In this document: piece after piece, positions 1-12,574 of the stretch
Numbering within the stretch: the first letter of the stretch is position 1
Layout of the letters: every line of letters starts with the position of its first letter
Source of the DNA: Camelus bactrianus
Lineage: Eukaryota > Chordata > Mammalia > Artiodactyla > Camelidae
Length of the DNA stretch: 64,000 nt
NCBI RefSeq assembly: GCF_048773025.1
Contig: NC_133556.1
Span: 258,001 to 322,000 of the forward strand
Direction: 5' to 3'
Translations under genes and position numbers: made by a program
Notes under the pieces: generated by a model
Database searches by the model: none
What the model saw: only the letters and a program-made list of their open reading frames with translations
Told to the model about the DNA's origin: nothing

Positions 1-330
1 ATGGCAGAAGGGCAGGGTGGGGGCCCAGGGGCAGCTGGGACCTGGGAGACGGGCCTGGATGCCCCACAAAGCCACCAGAAGCCCCCAGCCTCAGCCTCTG
101 TGATGAAAGCCTTTTAAGAAATCTGCCTCTCTAGGTCCATCCCAACCCTCCTGGTGAGAAATCCTTCTTTGAAGCCAATTGAGAGCCCTCGGGGCCACCC
201 TGGGAGGAAAGGGTGGGGGCATCAGGTCAGAGCTTGACAGGGGTTGGGGGGGTCCTCAGGGACCAGGAGCCTAAGCCGAAGACCCCCCCAGGGGCGAGGC
301 CAGCTCCAGTCCAGAAATGGGGGGGCCAGG

Positions 331-383
331 GACCCCCACATCCCTGCCCCAGACCCCCACATCCCTGCCCCAGACCCCCACCA
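331..383. repeat. 21-bp short tandem repeat
   Basis: The unit gacccccacatccctgcccc plus one base is present about 2.4 times head to tail. It is a small local duplication with no further context. Confidence 0.85.
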
Positions 384-604
384 CATGCAGGCCCTGCGCC
401 CGCGACTCAGCAGCTCCCCCAGGAGGTGAGGGGCTGGCACAGAGAGGTTGCTGGGCGGGGTGACACTCTCAGGGCTGGAATGCTAATTACCTCCCCCGCT
501 GGAGCAAAGGAATCCGGCCAGGGTGGCCACCCCAGGCCTGGAAATCACTGTTGCTGGGCCCCGGTCAGGCCCCCTCCTTCCTCTGTCAAGAGTGCCTGGG
601 TCTG

Positions 605-800
605 TCCGCGTGACTGAGCGCCTGCTGGTGCCAGGCTCGGGGGACAGCCTTCCGTCCTAGGCCCCCCACCCCTCCCTGGTGGGCGTGCGCTCTGCCCACT
701 TGACAGAGGGGAAGACCAAGGCCCCAGGAGCTGGGGCACAGAGCCCGTGGGCAGCCGAGCAGACACTCGCCTGCCGACTTCAAGGCTGAGTGTCTGACCT
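605..800 (-). repeat. MIR relic
   Basis: 'gagcgcctgctggtgccag' followed by 'cacttgacagaggggaagac' and 'ggggcacagagcccg' follows the complement of MIR in order. Confidence 0.55.
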
Positions 801-959
801 CGCCGTGCTGCCGAGAGGAGGCTGACGCCAAGGTCAGGGGCCGCGTCGGCTGACGGCTGAGTCCACACAGACCCCCGCGTCCCGAGCAGGGGAAGACCCA
901 CTCTTGATTCCAAGGCCGTCTCTCAGGCATCTGAAGCCACAAGTGCAGCGTCTCGGAGC

Positions 960-1060
960 CCAGCAAACACTGGGTGCTTACTGTGTGTTGCACTCTGTGC
1001 CGTGGCGGGCTGGAGCTCTGTCCCATGGAGGGGCAGAGGAGAGCGTGGGCAGCCCCCAGT
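960..1060 (-). repeat. MIR relic, short
   Basis: 'actgggtgcttactgtgtg' followed by 'gcactctgtgcc' matches the complement of the MIR 3' part. Confidence 0.45.
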
Positions 1061-4000
1061 GCAGGGGTCTGGGCTGCAGAGCAGCAGGAGAGCAGGGGCG
1101 GGGCGCAGCACCTGTGGGGTGGGTGCTTCAGGGACAGCTCGATCCAGGGACGGCTGCCAAAGCTGGGTTTTGAGGACAGGATAGAAGTTTTCCGCTGGCG
1201 AGGAGCATTCCAGGTGAAGGAGACCGTGCGAAAGTGTGGCATGTGCCAGAGCACACTGGAGCTGAGGAGGTCGCGGGGCAGACACACCAGACAAGGAAGC
1301 TGAGAGGGAGCACCCGGGGATGCAGAGGCAGGACCCAGTTCCAGCTCCAGCTCCTCCCCCATCCTGCGCCTCCCCTCTCCCCCGGGGAAGCCTGTAGCTG
1401 GGAACCGGAGGTGGTGTGGGGCTGGCGCCCACCCCCAGGGGGCAAGAGCTCCTCCGGCCAAGACACCAGGCACTTCCTGGCTCCGGGCTCAGATCTCCGG
1501 GGAGGGGCGGGCACTGAGGGGGCGGCATTCCAGCTGGCATTCCAACTCCTCCTCGACAATTTGTCCATTTCCTGCCCTGGCTGCAAATTTCAACCATTTC
1601 CTTCTTGAGCCACCTCCGGCCTCTGCCGCTGCCTGGCCCTGTGCTGACCCTGGCGGGGGACAGGACAGTCCTTGTCCTGCCAGCTCCAAGTTTGGAACTG
1701 GCCTGGCCCTCAATCACGCATCCTGCCAACGGCCCCCCTGAATGCTTGGAGGGGCGCCGAGTCAGCCTGGTGGGGAGACTGAGGTCCACCCACGCTGTGC
1801 GTCCCCCAGGCGTGCCCCTGACCTCAGTGGCACAGACCTAGTGCCTACTGTGTGCTTCCTGGTGGTGCAGCCCCACTAAGGCAGGGAGGACGTGGGCTAC
1901 GCGCCACGGGTGAGCTCCTACCTGCTAACCACTCTGTGCGGGTGGGCTCAGTGGAGGGGGGCCCCAAGGCTGCAGGCGGGAAAGATATTCCGGGACAGAG
2001 CCCAGACCTGAGGCGTCCCCCTGTCCCAGGGTCTGGCGCTCGACACCCAGCGCCCTCTCCCTCGGCAGAGAGACCGGAGCGGACCCCAGCAGAGGCTGGC
2101 CAGGGTCCTTCTGGAAACTCAGCAGAGTGGACAATTGTTTCTCTGCAGGCACCCCCTCCCAAAGTTCAGAGAACGTGAGCACGGTCCCCGAGACAAAGCA
2201 AGGGCTTCCCAGTCTCCCTTGCGTTGAGGGTTCAATCCGTGATTTGGGCTTTGCTGGGGCGCTGGGCGAGGCTCCCGGGGAAGCAGGTCCCCAGTGCCCC
2301 TCTCCTGACGTCTCTGGCTATGTGAACCACAGCCCTGCAGCCTGCAGCATCCCGAGGGTGTTAGGTTTGTTTGGGGTCTGGGGCTACCCTTAATAAGTGA
2401 CACTGGACAGCTCTGGGGCCACAGCCACTCTGTCCACGGTGCCGACTGCATGTGGTTTCCACCCACCCCAGAGACCCCTCCCGCTCAGCCCCCAGCTCCC
2501 AGCCCCCTCCCAGGGCCTGGGTCAGCCAGGAAGGACCCTTCCCTGGTAGACTGATGTCTCTTTGTCCCCAGAAGCAGGTGCCCAGCTGAGCCCCTGCTTC
2601 CCACACCCTCAGCACCACAGGGCCTGGGAGCTCCCCAGAGTCTGGGGAGCTTGGTGCCCATGAGAAACCCCAGAGGGGGGGTCCTCCCCCAAATCAGACC
2701 CCTGTCCTGGGCCAGAACTCCACCTCTCAACTGCAGCGTCCTAAGTGTGCTCTCCCAGGAACCTAGGAAAGCTCCCCTGTGCCTCCCCTACACGGGGACC
2801 ACACCCTGTCCGGGCCTCACAGAGGACCCGCGTGTCTCCTGGGTCGGCCTCCATGGAGTCTGCATGCTGGGCCCAGAAAAGCCACGGCCACGTCTTTAAC
2901 ACAGGGGTGCTTTTGCCCTTCGTGGGGCATCTGTGGAATTTGGTTTGATGCCCCTGACCGCCACACGGTGGCCTTGTCCCGTAGCCTGACCCAAACGGAG
3001 CACTGTCCTGATGGTGTGAGAAACATGTGCTAAGATGCTAGAGAGGGTGGGAGGGCCCAGGCCACAGCTGGCCTGCGAGGGGCGGGTCTTCGGGAGGGAC
3101 AGAGAGCGCCCTGCGGCCCTGGCCCAGGCCCAGGCGGACTCAGCCCACATGTGGCCCTGCTGCGGGGAGCCAGGGGAACCCAGGGGGCCACGGGGGGCCC
3201 AGGGCACATAAAGGATACGTTCACTGGCCAGCAGGACTGGGTGCCCTCCAGCACAGGCTGTGAACCCAGACTAGCCGGAAGACTTTCCATGTTGGGGCCC
3301 AGGGCCCAGCCAGCCTGCCGTTACTAAAACGTTGAGAGGCTTAGCCAGGGCGGCACGGAGACAGGCCGGCCCCCACGATGCGTTCTAGCATGTGACTTAA
3401 CGGCGGAGCACCGTGCAGTATCTGTGCAATGAGTCTTTCCACTTGGGGGTTTAATGTGTCATGGGGGCTCTTCCCCACCCCCCAAACCCAGGATCCTGAG
3501 AAAACCTCTTTCCACGGTTTCCCACACAGCCAGGCGCAGAGCAGCCGCGTGGTGGGAAGGAGGCTCTCAAGGGCGTGGCCGCCAGCAGGCAGGTGGTTCC
3601 ACTTCCCCGAGCAGGGTCTGGGACCTCAGCTCTGGGGAGGAGGTCAGCCCCAGGGCAGAGGCCAAACCAAAACAGAGCATCAGAATCCAGCCTCCTGACC
3701 AGCATCCACTCCCACCAGGATGCAGACGCTTCAGGCAAACTTAAAAAACCCACTTCTTACTTAAATATTCAAATAAGGTTCTTGGGCCAAATTTCGACCC
3801 CAAGATCAGAGCAAATCACACTAACTTAAGGGACCCCCCCCCCAACCCAGACAGCCCACCTGGCCGCCCATCTGCCCTGGGAAGTGCCCAGAGGCTTCAA
3901 AACCTCAATGTGAGGTTGCTGGTGGGCTGGGGGTGGGGGAGACATCCTCCTCCGAAAACATCATGCACACCTGCAGCCCAACCAGACCTCCAGCCCCGCC

Positions 4001-4999
4001 AGCTGAGCCCTTCCAAGGTCTGGGTCCTCGGGGAGGGCATCCCGAGTGACTGCCCAGGCCCTGGCAGGCAGGGGCCGGCCACCCACCTTGGTCTCTGTGA
4101 TGGGCCCCCTCCCCTCTGCTCGCTGCTGTGACTAGCAGCTGGTTTGACTCGAGGTTGAGAGGACCCAAGTGCATATGGAATATAGACAAGGGGGCAGGCT
4201 GGTCACACCCAGGCCACCCAACCTCACACTCACCCTGAGTGCAGCAGCAGCTGGTCCTGAGGGCATGGGAGCCCGGGATGTGTCAAGAACCCCAGGCAGC
4301 GGCGAGAGCACTCCGAACCCGGCTCTGGGATGGGGGTCTGGCCCTGCCTGATCCGGCTACTCCCAGATTCACTGGCCCTGGGTTGAGAGTGGGTCAGTAG
4401 ACCACCCTGAGGCCCAGTTGTGCAGAGGGCGGCAGACATGGCTCCTCCAAGGACTGTCTGGGCACTGGCCACACAAAGGCCCCTGGGGGTTGAGACGAGG
4501 CAGGTCTGCCCTTTCCAAAGCCCTGAGCCCACTGACCACATCACATCACCGGCCCGGGGCCCACATCCAACACAAGTGCAGCAGGACCAGGGGGACCACA
4601 GTCCACAGTCTGGCGTCTGCCTCCCCAGGGCCGCCAGGGCTGTGGGTCGGTAGCAAATACGACTCGCCTCTAATAAAACAAATCATCTGAGGCTGGGGAA
4701 GCCGCAAGAGGAAGCAGCTGTGCGCTGCTGGCTGTGAACACGTGTTTCCACGCCCGTCTCTCAGCGCGCCTGCTCTGCTCCCGGAATTCTGGATTCTTGG
4801 CCATTTTCTGACTGTGGAAATGCTCTGGGCCGTCAAGAGGGGAGCTTTGGAGGCCATGGAACGTATGCACACAGAAATCAGACCGGCAGACCACTGCTGA
4901 GAGCCCGCTGTGTGCCGGCCAGAGACCGTGGTCCTCACACCACCTGGCCCACGGAAGCCTGCACGGCCACAGACTTGGAGGAGGGGGGACAATGCCTGT

Positions 5000-5425
5000 G
5001 AACAGAAGACTTAGGCAAGGACGCTCATGCCGGTTCCATGTCTGATGGTCCAAAGCCCGGACAAACCCAAATGTGCATCGATGCGATGGACATGCAGACT
5101 GGGTGCACAACAGAACCACACGCGACACAGGGCAGGACTGGACAGACCTCAAGGGCACGTGGTGATGGACTCCCAAACCAGGAGTTCCTTGTAGGATTCT
5201 AGCCCACATCGCGGTGACGTTCAGGGAGGATTGCAATCTATGGTAACAGGAGACAGAGCAGGCTTCCTCTTGGGTGGGAATTAGCTCTGGATCCCGGGGA
5301 GCACACATGTAGCCCGACGTGGGAGGTGGGTGCCCAGAGGGATGTGCATGTAAGTCAGAGCTGTACCCACAACTCATAGATTTCTCTGTGTGTGGATTGT
5401 ATTTCAACAAAGTGCTGTAGCAGGA
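5000..5425 (+). mobile_element. L1 3'-end relic
   Basis: It contains degraded versions of the 'aacaacccaaatgtccatca' segment and ends in gtatttcaacaaagtgctgt, like the tail of old L1 3' ends. It is strongly diverged. Confidence 0.65.
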
Positions 5426-5799
5426 CAGGTTAATGCTTGAGGGATGTCAGCCCCTACACCCTGATCCTTCCTTTGGTTGACTGTAAACCTTTTATAGAGA
5501 CAGAAGGCAGAGGCAGATCTGGGAGGAATATGTTTTCTCTCCTCCCTATAGAGCTAGGCGGCCGTCTCTGCAGCCCAAGTGGGAGTGGGACCTAACGGTG
5601 GCTCTAAATATGGAGACACACCAAGATCTGAACCCAGATCTTTCCAGCCTTGTAATGTTGGAGAAATAAGATTTTAAGCCCACCAGACCAGTTAGGTTCC
5701 CCCAGGATCTCACTGACACTGAAAAAAAAAGGAAGTCTGGAACAACCCCAAAAGAGCTTATTCTATTTCCTCTGGACCACCACCTCTCCATCCCCATCA

Positions 5800-6340
5800 C
5801 TACTGCACTTCCATCAGTCCCACCACTGCTGCCAACACCACCTCCACCAACTCCATCACCTCCACCATTGTCACCATCATCATCACCATCACCAGCATCA
5901 CCATCAATACCATCACCATCACCACCATAATCACCACCATAATCACCACCACCATCACCACCATCACCACCACCACCACCACCACCACCACCATCACCAC
6001 CATCATCACCACCATCACCACCATCACCACCACCATCAACACCATCACCACCATCAACACCATCACCACCATCATCACCACCACCATCACCACCACCACC
6101 ACCACCATCACCATCATCACCAACACCATCACCACCACCATCGCCATCACCACCATCATCACCACCATCAACACCAACACCATCACCACCACCATCGCCA
6201 TCACCACCATCATCACCACCATCAACACCATCACCACCACCTTCACCATCACCACTCTGTCACCAATTCCTCCACCTCCATCATCACTTCCATCACTACC
6301 TCCAACTTCTCCATCACCTTCATCACCACTTCCACACCAT
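5800..6340. repeat. Trinucleotide array (CCA/TCA family) with higher-order repeat
   Basis: This is about 540 bp of CAC, CAT and CAA triplets on the plus strand, almost pure from 5860 to 6250. A unit of about 50-57 bp (caccaccaccatcgccatc and following) occurs twice in tandem between about 6126 and 6235. Because the repeat is a multiple of three, the minus strand is open for 151 codons of Met/Val. That is repeat composition, not a gene. Confidence 0.95.
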
Positions 6341-6734
6341 CATCACCATTAATACCCCACTCTGAGCCTATTTGCTTTATTACTAACATGTGGGTGAATG
6401 TCCTGGTATCCGGGTCCCCAGGCAAGGGGCAGACCCTTCACTCTGATGTGAGTCTTCGGAGCTCCTGCCTCTCTGCTCCTGTCCCAGCAGCCCCACCAAC
6501 CCCAGCCAAGGCCCCATCCCCAGTGCTGAGCTGTGTCCACTGAAAGCCCAGCTGAAAACCACTCTGAGAGCCTGTTGTCAAAGCCCTGCATGATCTGCAC
6601 GTATCTGGGTGCTCCGCATTCTTCCCACTGAACCCAAAGGTGTTGCCTTTAAGGTAATGACCCAGGGTCCCTTGGAGCCAGCACCGCGCATTCCCAGAGC
6701 CCCGGACTCTCGCTTGCGTAACCCTGGCTGGAAG

Positions 6735-6960
6735 CCGGCCGAAGAATGACTACCACCAATAAAACATTTTATTGCCCAATCAGGACTGCTGGTAGAGTCT
6801 ATATTTAAAGCAATTCCGTTAATCCTGGGAAGTGACCGCACGTTGGGATCTGGGGCAGCTCGCAAAGCAGAGATGATGATTTCGGCAAAGCCCTGGGGTC
6901 TTACAAACTGAAGAAAGGAAAACTGGGAGTCAGGAAAGGCAGGGTGCTTCAGCAGAGCTC
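6735..6960. promoter_or_regulatory. AT-rich island, candidate conserved non-coding element
   Basis: It stands out from GC-rich flanks. It contains an 18-bp palindrome with AATAAA on both strands (6757-6774), a CCAAT motif next to it, and a perfect MEF2-type site ctatatttaa (6799-6808). No repeat family is recognised. Regulatory function is inferred from composition and motifs only. Confidence 0.4.
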
Positions 6961-7739
6961 CCAGGGGCACCCCCATGCTGGACGTTCCCTGGCTCTGGGG
7001 AGAGACACGGTCAGGAAGGCCGGCCCTGGGAGCTCTGGCTGGAGAAGGGAAGTTGGGAGGATGCCCCTGCCCACGTGCCCCAGCCCTACATGGCCCATGG
7101 CAAAGCCCAGGGCACAGGCAAGGCGTCCACAGGCCTGTCTCCCTGAGGGACTCTCCCCAGGATGGGGCAGCCTCACTCGCTGCTCCCAACATGACAGCTC
7201 TGGTCGCTGGGGCTCCTCACATTTAGATGTGACTCAAAGCGACACTTCAGACCTTCAGGCCCTTGGTCACACAGGCCACATTCCAAGTGGCAGTGGGCAC
7301 GTGGCCAGTGGCTGCCACATTGGACTCCATCCGTGGGCGGGAGCTTGTCCGTTGTGGTGGTAGGGTCTCGTGGGCAGTGATGGGCCCAGAGCAGAGGGTC
7401 CAGACTTGCTCCTCCTGGTGGCTCTGGTCCAGGCCTCTCTGCAGCCGCTGGGGCACCAGCACATGCCACGTTCCTCGTCTTATAGCCGTGGCACCCAGCC
7501 ACCACCACCATCCCGTGGCCCCACCCCCAGGCTGTGTGTCCACGTTTCCCTCTTCTTAGATGGACAGTAGCCACTGCATCCAGGGCCACCCAACTCCAAT
7601 GTGGCCTCGACTTCACTAAAGACATCTGCAGAGTCTTCATTTCCAGATAAGTCCACAGTCACAGATCACAAGTGGATGTGAATCGGGGGGGGGGGGGAAC
7701 ATTTCTCAACCCAGCATGCCCCCCACCCCACGGCCCAGC

Positions 7740-7925
7740 AGCTCCCTCTGCCCTGTTCCCATCTGTGCTGTTTGATAGTGTCCATCTGCTGACTGCCTGT
7801 CTCCTCCTCCAGGTCGTAAGCCGGGGTCAGCGCCTGACCTGTCACTCCTGCACGCCCAGAGCCTGGCCAGTGGCAGGCGCTTGGCCAACACTTGCTGAAT
7901 GAATGAATGAATGAATGAATGAATG
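7740..7925 (+). repeat. L2 3'-end relic
   Basis: 'gagcctggccagtggcagg' and 'cttggccaacacttgctgaa' with a GAAT tail form the standard L2 3' end. Confidence 0.7.
7896..7925. repeat. (GAAT)n at the tail of an L2 relic
   Basis: About seven units of GAAT follow cacttgctgaatg, the usual 3' end of L2 elements, and appear to have expanded from it. Confidence 0.9.
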
Positions 7926-8504
7926 ATACAGGGGCCCCGTGGGTCTGATTCCAGATCTCCAGAGGGCCTAGGTCACCTTGTCCACCCCCTGCAGGAAAGG
8001 TGCAGGTGCAGGGAGATAAGCCGGGCCCACGGCCCTGATCAGGTCAACCGTTCACCGGCCAGGGCCCCGTTTTCCCTTCTCTACGATGGTGGAGGGGAGG
8101 CTCTTTCCCAGGTTGACCAGGGGGCCGGGTAAGGTGAGGGGCAGCTTCTCGAAGACAGCACTGGGCAAGGGCTGGCTATCAGAGGAGGGCTGTCTTTGCT
8201 AACAGCCCACGGGGGGCACGTCCAGCAGAGCCGGGAGCCCCTTCCTTGGAGCCTTCCGCCAGCACGGTAGGCGGGAGACACAATACCACGCCCAAGTCTG
8301 GGGCCCAGGCTGCTCCTGCCACTGGCGATGGGATAGGAAGCAGCTGATGCAGGCGGCGGCTGGCTGCCCCGGAAGCTTCCGGAAGGCAGCCGCCTGGATC
8401 GGGTGCTAGGCCTCCTCACATGGTGGCCTCAGCCGGCAGGAAGAGGCAGAGGCCAGTGGCAAACTCTGTACCAGCAGCTCCCTGGGGCTCCTGGACAGGC
8501 TTGG

Positions 8505-8605
8505 GTTTCTAAGGAGCGTAAACTATGTCTTACAAATTAAGATAGCAACTCCGATGACTGAAGACATAAAAATAGCTCTGCTTACTCAGTCCTTTCTCAG
8601 AGTTC
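8505..8605. promoter_or_regulatory. AT-rich island, candidate regulatory element
   Basis: About 100 bp of low-GC, non-repetitive sequence (aaactatgtcttacaaatta and on) inside GC-rich DNA. It has no coding potential. Confidence 0.3.
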
Positions 8606-8929
8606 TGTGGGAAAGAGTCCGGTGGCTAGAGAGCTGACCCCGTGGGCCTCAGGCTGACGGGGCTCGACAGCTCAGGCAGAGGGCCTGGGAGGAGTTCGGG
8701 CAGCAGGGCCTGCAGCTGGAGGGCGGCCGTGAGCCCACCCTGCCCTGTCCCTTGGTGACAAGGAGGGGCACCATCTGAAGGTCACCAGCAGGCCTGGGAG
8801 TTCAGAGCTGGCCCCTCGATCTGTCACTTCCTCCCCTAAAACTGCCTTTTCCCAGACTCACCTCTGCCCAAGGAGCAATTCCTTGGCCCCATTTTAATGC
8901 TAAGAAAGGAAAGGTTAATACACAAACAC

Positions 8930-9290
8930 AGACAGCGAGGATGCTTTGGCTGCAAGTACAGAAGGGCCAACTGGAAATGGCTTTAAAACACATTGTGTCA
9001 CATGACAGGAAGTTCAGGTTGGTGCGTCGAGATTATGTGATGTCACAGGATTTGGGTTCCCTCCTTCTCTCTGCTGTGCCATCCTCCCGTGGCCTCAGTC
9101 CTCTGAACTGGCTTCCATGGTTGCAAGATGACTGCCATAGCTCCAGACATCACATCCTTATCCACCAACCTCTAAAGACACACCAACTTGTGCCCTTTTT
9201 TAAGAGCCAGGGAGATGTTCTCAGAAATCCTCAGCAGTCTTCTCTGAAGTCCCATAGCCAAGATTATTATAGGAAGTTTGTCTTTTGTCT
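8930..9290. repeat. Probable ancient interspersed repeat, family not assigned
   Basis: The stretch starts 'gctttggctgcaagtacag', runs through 'catcctcccgtggcctcag' and 'tggttgcaagatgactgcc', and resembles a common mammalian repeat beginning 'ggctgcaagtaacagaaa'. I cannot name the family safely. Confidence 0.45.
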
Positions 9291-10139
9291 TTATGCTAAA
9301 GTGACCATTTACTCTTTCTGTAATAAGTGGGTGGGGGGGGGAGACCTAGTTTTCTAAAGAAACCCTCTTTTCAGTAGAGCACGGGATCTGGACTTCAAGC
9401 CGTGGGCTCGGTCCTTCCAGGGCAGGCCCAGGGTCTGCTGGGGAGCTGCAGGACGAGTGGTCCTCTCCAGAGCCGTGCACAGGGCAGCCTGACCTGGGGA
9501 ACTCTCACTCTCGTGAGGCCCAGCCCAATGTCCTGTCAGTGCTCATTCAGGGACCCAGGCTCCAAGTGGCTGGGGCTGTGCCTCCCTCAGTACCCCAGAG
9601 GCCCCTCCGCTCAGCCAGCGGACGGGGAGGGGAGGGCCAGGGGCCAGGCGGGGCCAGGCCCAGGAGCCCCGACACCATCGCCCTCCTTCTCAGCCACCGT
9701 GGCCCAGCCCGGGGCTGGCCCTGGGGGCAGGCACTTGGTCCGCTGCAGGAGCTCGGCTGCTCCTAACGCACCCGTGACCCCACACGGCTCAGCGACAAAC
9801 CACCGCGCACAGAGGTTCTTTCCCCGGGCCCGACGAACGGACAGCAGCAGAAGCGCTCAGGGCTCCACCCGAAGCCTCAGAGGGAGGCAAGGAGCACTTT
9901 GAGGCTTGCAGTGGTTCTTCCAGGAGAGAAACGCCAACCCACTGGGGGTCTGCACGAAGGAGGACGCGGTGGACCTGCAACCGTGGAGTCTGGTCCAGCC
10001 CACGGGGCTCGCTGCTGCCCTTGGGGGGGCTGGTCGTGGCGGGGGCGCCCGCCCGCCCCCCGCTAGCCTGAGCGCTGACCCTCCCTGGGGCTGAGCAAAC
10101 CGTCCTCTTAGGTTAAGCATTTGGCTTAACGATGGAGGG

Positions 10140-10350
10140 GGACGACTGAAGCACTGTTGTTTTTATCACAGGAAAACACAAAATTAATTAATTCAGCCGT
10201 TGCTCCTGACCTCGAAATGTCGGAGTTGCCGAGCAAGTGGGGAGATGAATTATTCATATCTTTGGAATCCGTTCTCCCAAACATGTGCAGAAGTAAATTG
10301 GGTTTTCCTCCTAAAATGGGGCTGTTTCACCTGAGGGGCTGTGAGTCTGA
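10140..10350. promoter_or_regulatory. AT-rich island with homeodomain and POU-like motifs
   Basis: It holds 'aaattaattaattc' and the palindrome atgaattattcat (10245-10257), which resembles a POU/homeodomain dimer site. It is non-repetitive, non-coding and sharply bounded by GC-rich sequence. Confidence 0.4.
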
Positions 10351-10774
10351 GATGTGAGGATTTATAGGCAGAGACCACAGACTCCCCCACGGCGGTCAAG
10401 ACTTCAGGAGGTGCAGCCGCGCAGGCAGCCCCGAGTCGGACGTGAAGGCTGCAGGAAGTGACACCCCGGGTGTCTCATCCGGGACAGAGAGAGGCGGTGG
10501 CAGCAGAGCAGAGGACAAGGGAGCAGGCCCAAGGAGACGGCCTGCTCGGTGGCCTCCGCCTGCCCCGCTCCCCGCTCTCCTCGTCTGTGAGTGAGTTTGC
10601 TGAGCCCGGGTCAGCACTGACTCTGACCCAGACGGGCCTGGCGGTTCTCCTCTTGCTCACCTGAGGTCAGGGTCTGGACCTCTCTCCCGAGGCACCAGGC
10701 CGTGGCTGGCCTTCAGATCACACAGGTCCTCCCAGCTGAGCATCACCCTCAGGGCTGCGGGAAGGACCGGCGTC

Positions 10775-10935
10775 CGAGAGCTTTACAAGGTTGCGGGGTG
10801 AAGGGAGGCATTTGGTCCAGTCAGTGTATTTATCTGCCGTTCTGGTGACTAATGGAGTTAAGCGTATTTCTCTGCTCGTTTGCTTCCCATCCATCTTCCT
10901 TGGTGAGGCATCCGGTGCTGTTTGATCGGCTCCCG
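10775..10935. promoter_or_regulatory. AT-rich island, candidate regulatory element
   Basis: This stretch includes 'cagtgtatttatctgccg' and 'actaatggagttaagcg', is non-repetitive, and has no coding potential. Confidence 0.3.
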
Positions 10936-11924
10936 TGTATCTGGACCTGGCTCTGAAAGACTTTCCAGGGGGGTCACTGTCCAGGGGCCAGGCGACCACA
11001 CAGGGACGCGGGAGGTCCAGGCTGGGTGGAAGGAACCCCCTCCTCCCGGAATCTTCCATCACCACTGTTCCTGGAGCACCTTCGGGTGCCCAGGTGAGAG
11101 GGCTGCCGAGGGCTGGGGGCAGCGGAGGCCATGTTCAAAGCAGGGGCCCCAGGATGTGGCCTCTGTGATTCCAACAGGCCCCAGCCCTGGACGTGGATGG
11201 ACGCAGGGGTGCAGATAATCTGGCCAGGTTCCCAGGAAGCAATGATTCGGGGGAGCTCTTGGCCAGATGATCCAAAGAATAGCCTGGGAGAGGCACCAGA
11301 TGGCTTGGGGGTGCTGACAGAGGACCCTGGTGGGGTTGGGACAGACCTGGAGCCCTGGGAGCCAGGACCACGAGGAACCCAGGCCCAGAAGGGGGTGGGG
11401 CAGCGGTGGGGGTCCAGGCCTCCCGACTGGAGCCTGTGGAGCCCCTGACCCTCCAGCCGTACCTTCCTCGCACATATGCCCATGGAGACAAGTTCTTCCG
11501 AGCCTCCAGGGAAACCCACCCCAACCCAGGCCAGGCCTTCTCTGCTCAGACCCCTGGCTGCAGGCCAGTCCCGGACGCTGCCGAGTGAGCTCAGAGGGTA
11601 GGGGGTGCCAGGCACCCAGCCCCCTCCCCCACTGTCTTCCCTGGAGGGGGCCCAGGAACAGAAACAGCCTGGGAAGAAAGTACCTTCCTTCTGCCCTCAG
11701 CCCCGGAGGCCCCCAGAGGCAGCCACAGCTCCCAGAGAGCCAGTCAGGCCCCGTGTCCCAGAGCCAGCTGGGGACAGGTCCCCGGGGCTGCAGGAGCTGG
11801 GCCGCGTCCAGGCCGAGGGCTCACCCCCTGCCCAGGAGGCCACTCACACCCGACAGAGGCCCGGCCTCCCATGGAGGCAGGAAGGCCCAGGTGGGGCCAG
11901 CCCGGCGGGCAGGAAGCCAGCTCC

Positions 11925-12075
11925 TGATCCCGCTAATTAATTGCTTCAAACGGCTCTGAGAAGCGGCCCAGGCCGGGCGCGTCTGGCCCCCAGACAGCGG
12001 CGCCTCCTCTGAAGAACGGCTTCGTCTAACTTTTGTTTTAATGTTTGGAAGCCGAAGGCTGACCTCACCCAGTCT
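11925..12075. promoter_or_regulatory. Candidate regulatory element with TAAT motifs
   Basis: 'ccgctaattaattgcttcaa' and 'taacttttgttttaatgttt' flank a CpG-bearing middle. It is non-repetitive. Homeodomain-type sites are visible. Confidence 0.35.
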
Positions 12076-12329
12076 CTCCACCTTCTCCCCTGAAGCCAGC
12101 TCGTTAGCAGAGCTTGACAACAGGTGGTCTGCGGATGGGGGGAAGAGGAGGGGCTGAGGGAGGGTGGGCAGCCCTCCTCACCTCCTCCTCAACCCCTACT
12201 CGGCCTGGCCAGTCCCTGGGCTGGGAAGGGGCTGCCCACGCCGGTCCATCCGCCTGGACCCCCTTCTTCTGCTCATCCTGGGGTCTCCCTCACCAGGCCT
12301 CCCCGAGCCTCAGAAAGGGTGGAGACCCG

Positions 12330-12500
12330 GAAGGTTAAAACCCAATCTGGCTCAAGTTCAAATTCTGACTCCTTCACTTACAGCATTTGAGGCAAGTCCC
12401 ACACTGAAGCTGAGCCTCCCTTGCCCCTCCTGGAAAACAGAGGCTGTTGGTGGCACCAAGCCCACGGAGGGTTGTGAGAATTAAAACAGAGCCTCAGGAT
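12330..12500 (+). repeat. MIR relic
   Basis: 'caagttcaaattctgactcc', 'aggcaagtcccacactgaag', 'ctcctggaaaacagagg' and 'ggttgtgagaattaaaac' follow MIR consensus order in the plus direction. Confidence 0.75.
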
Positions 12501-12574
12501 CCATCCGGCACTAGCCACGTTCCCTCAGCCCTTACTTCAGTCTACAACTGTGTGTAAGTTTGTGTGATTAATGC

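Larger units (their letters stand above)
1..5000. other. Intergenic, GC-rich, no gene seen
   Basis: Apart from a 21-bp tandem repeat and two MIR relics I see only unstructured GC-rich sequence. Open frames on both strands are short, overlapping and show no protein family. A C10 run lies at 3834-3843. Confidence 0.7.

Noticed and set aside
5800-6255. A 151-codon Met/Val open frame
   Set aside because: It is simply the minus-strand reading of the CCA/TCA triplet array.
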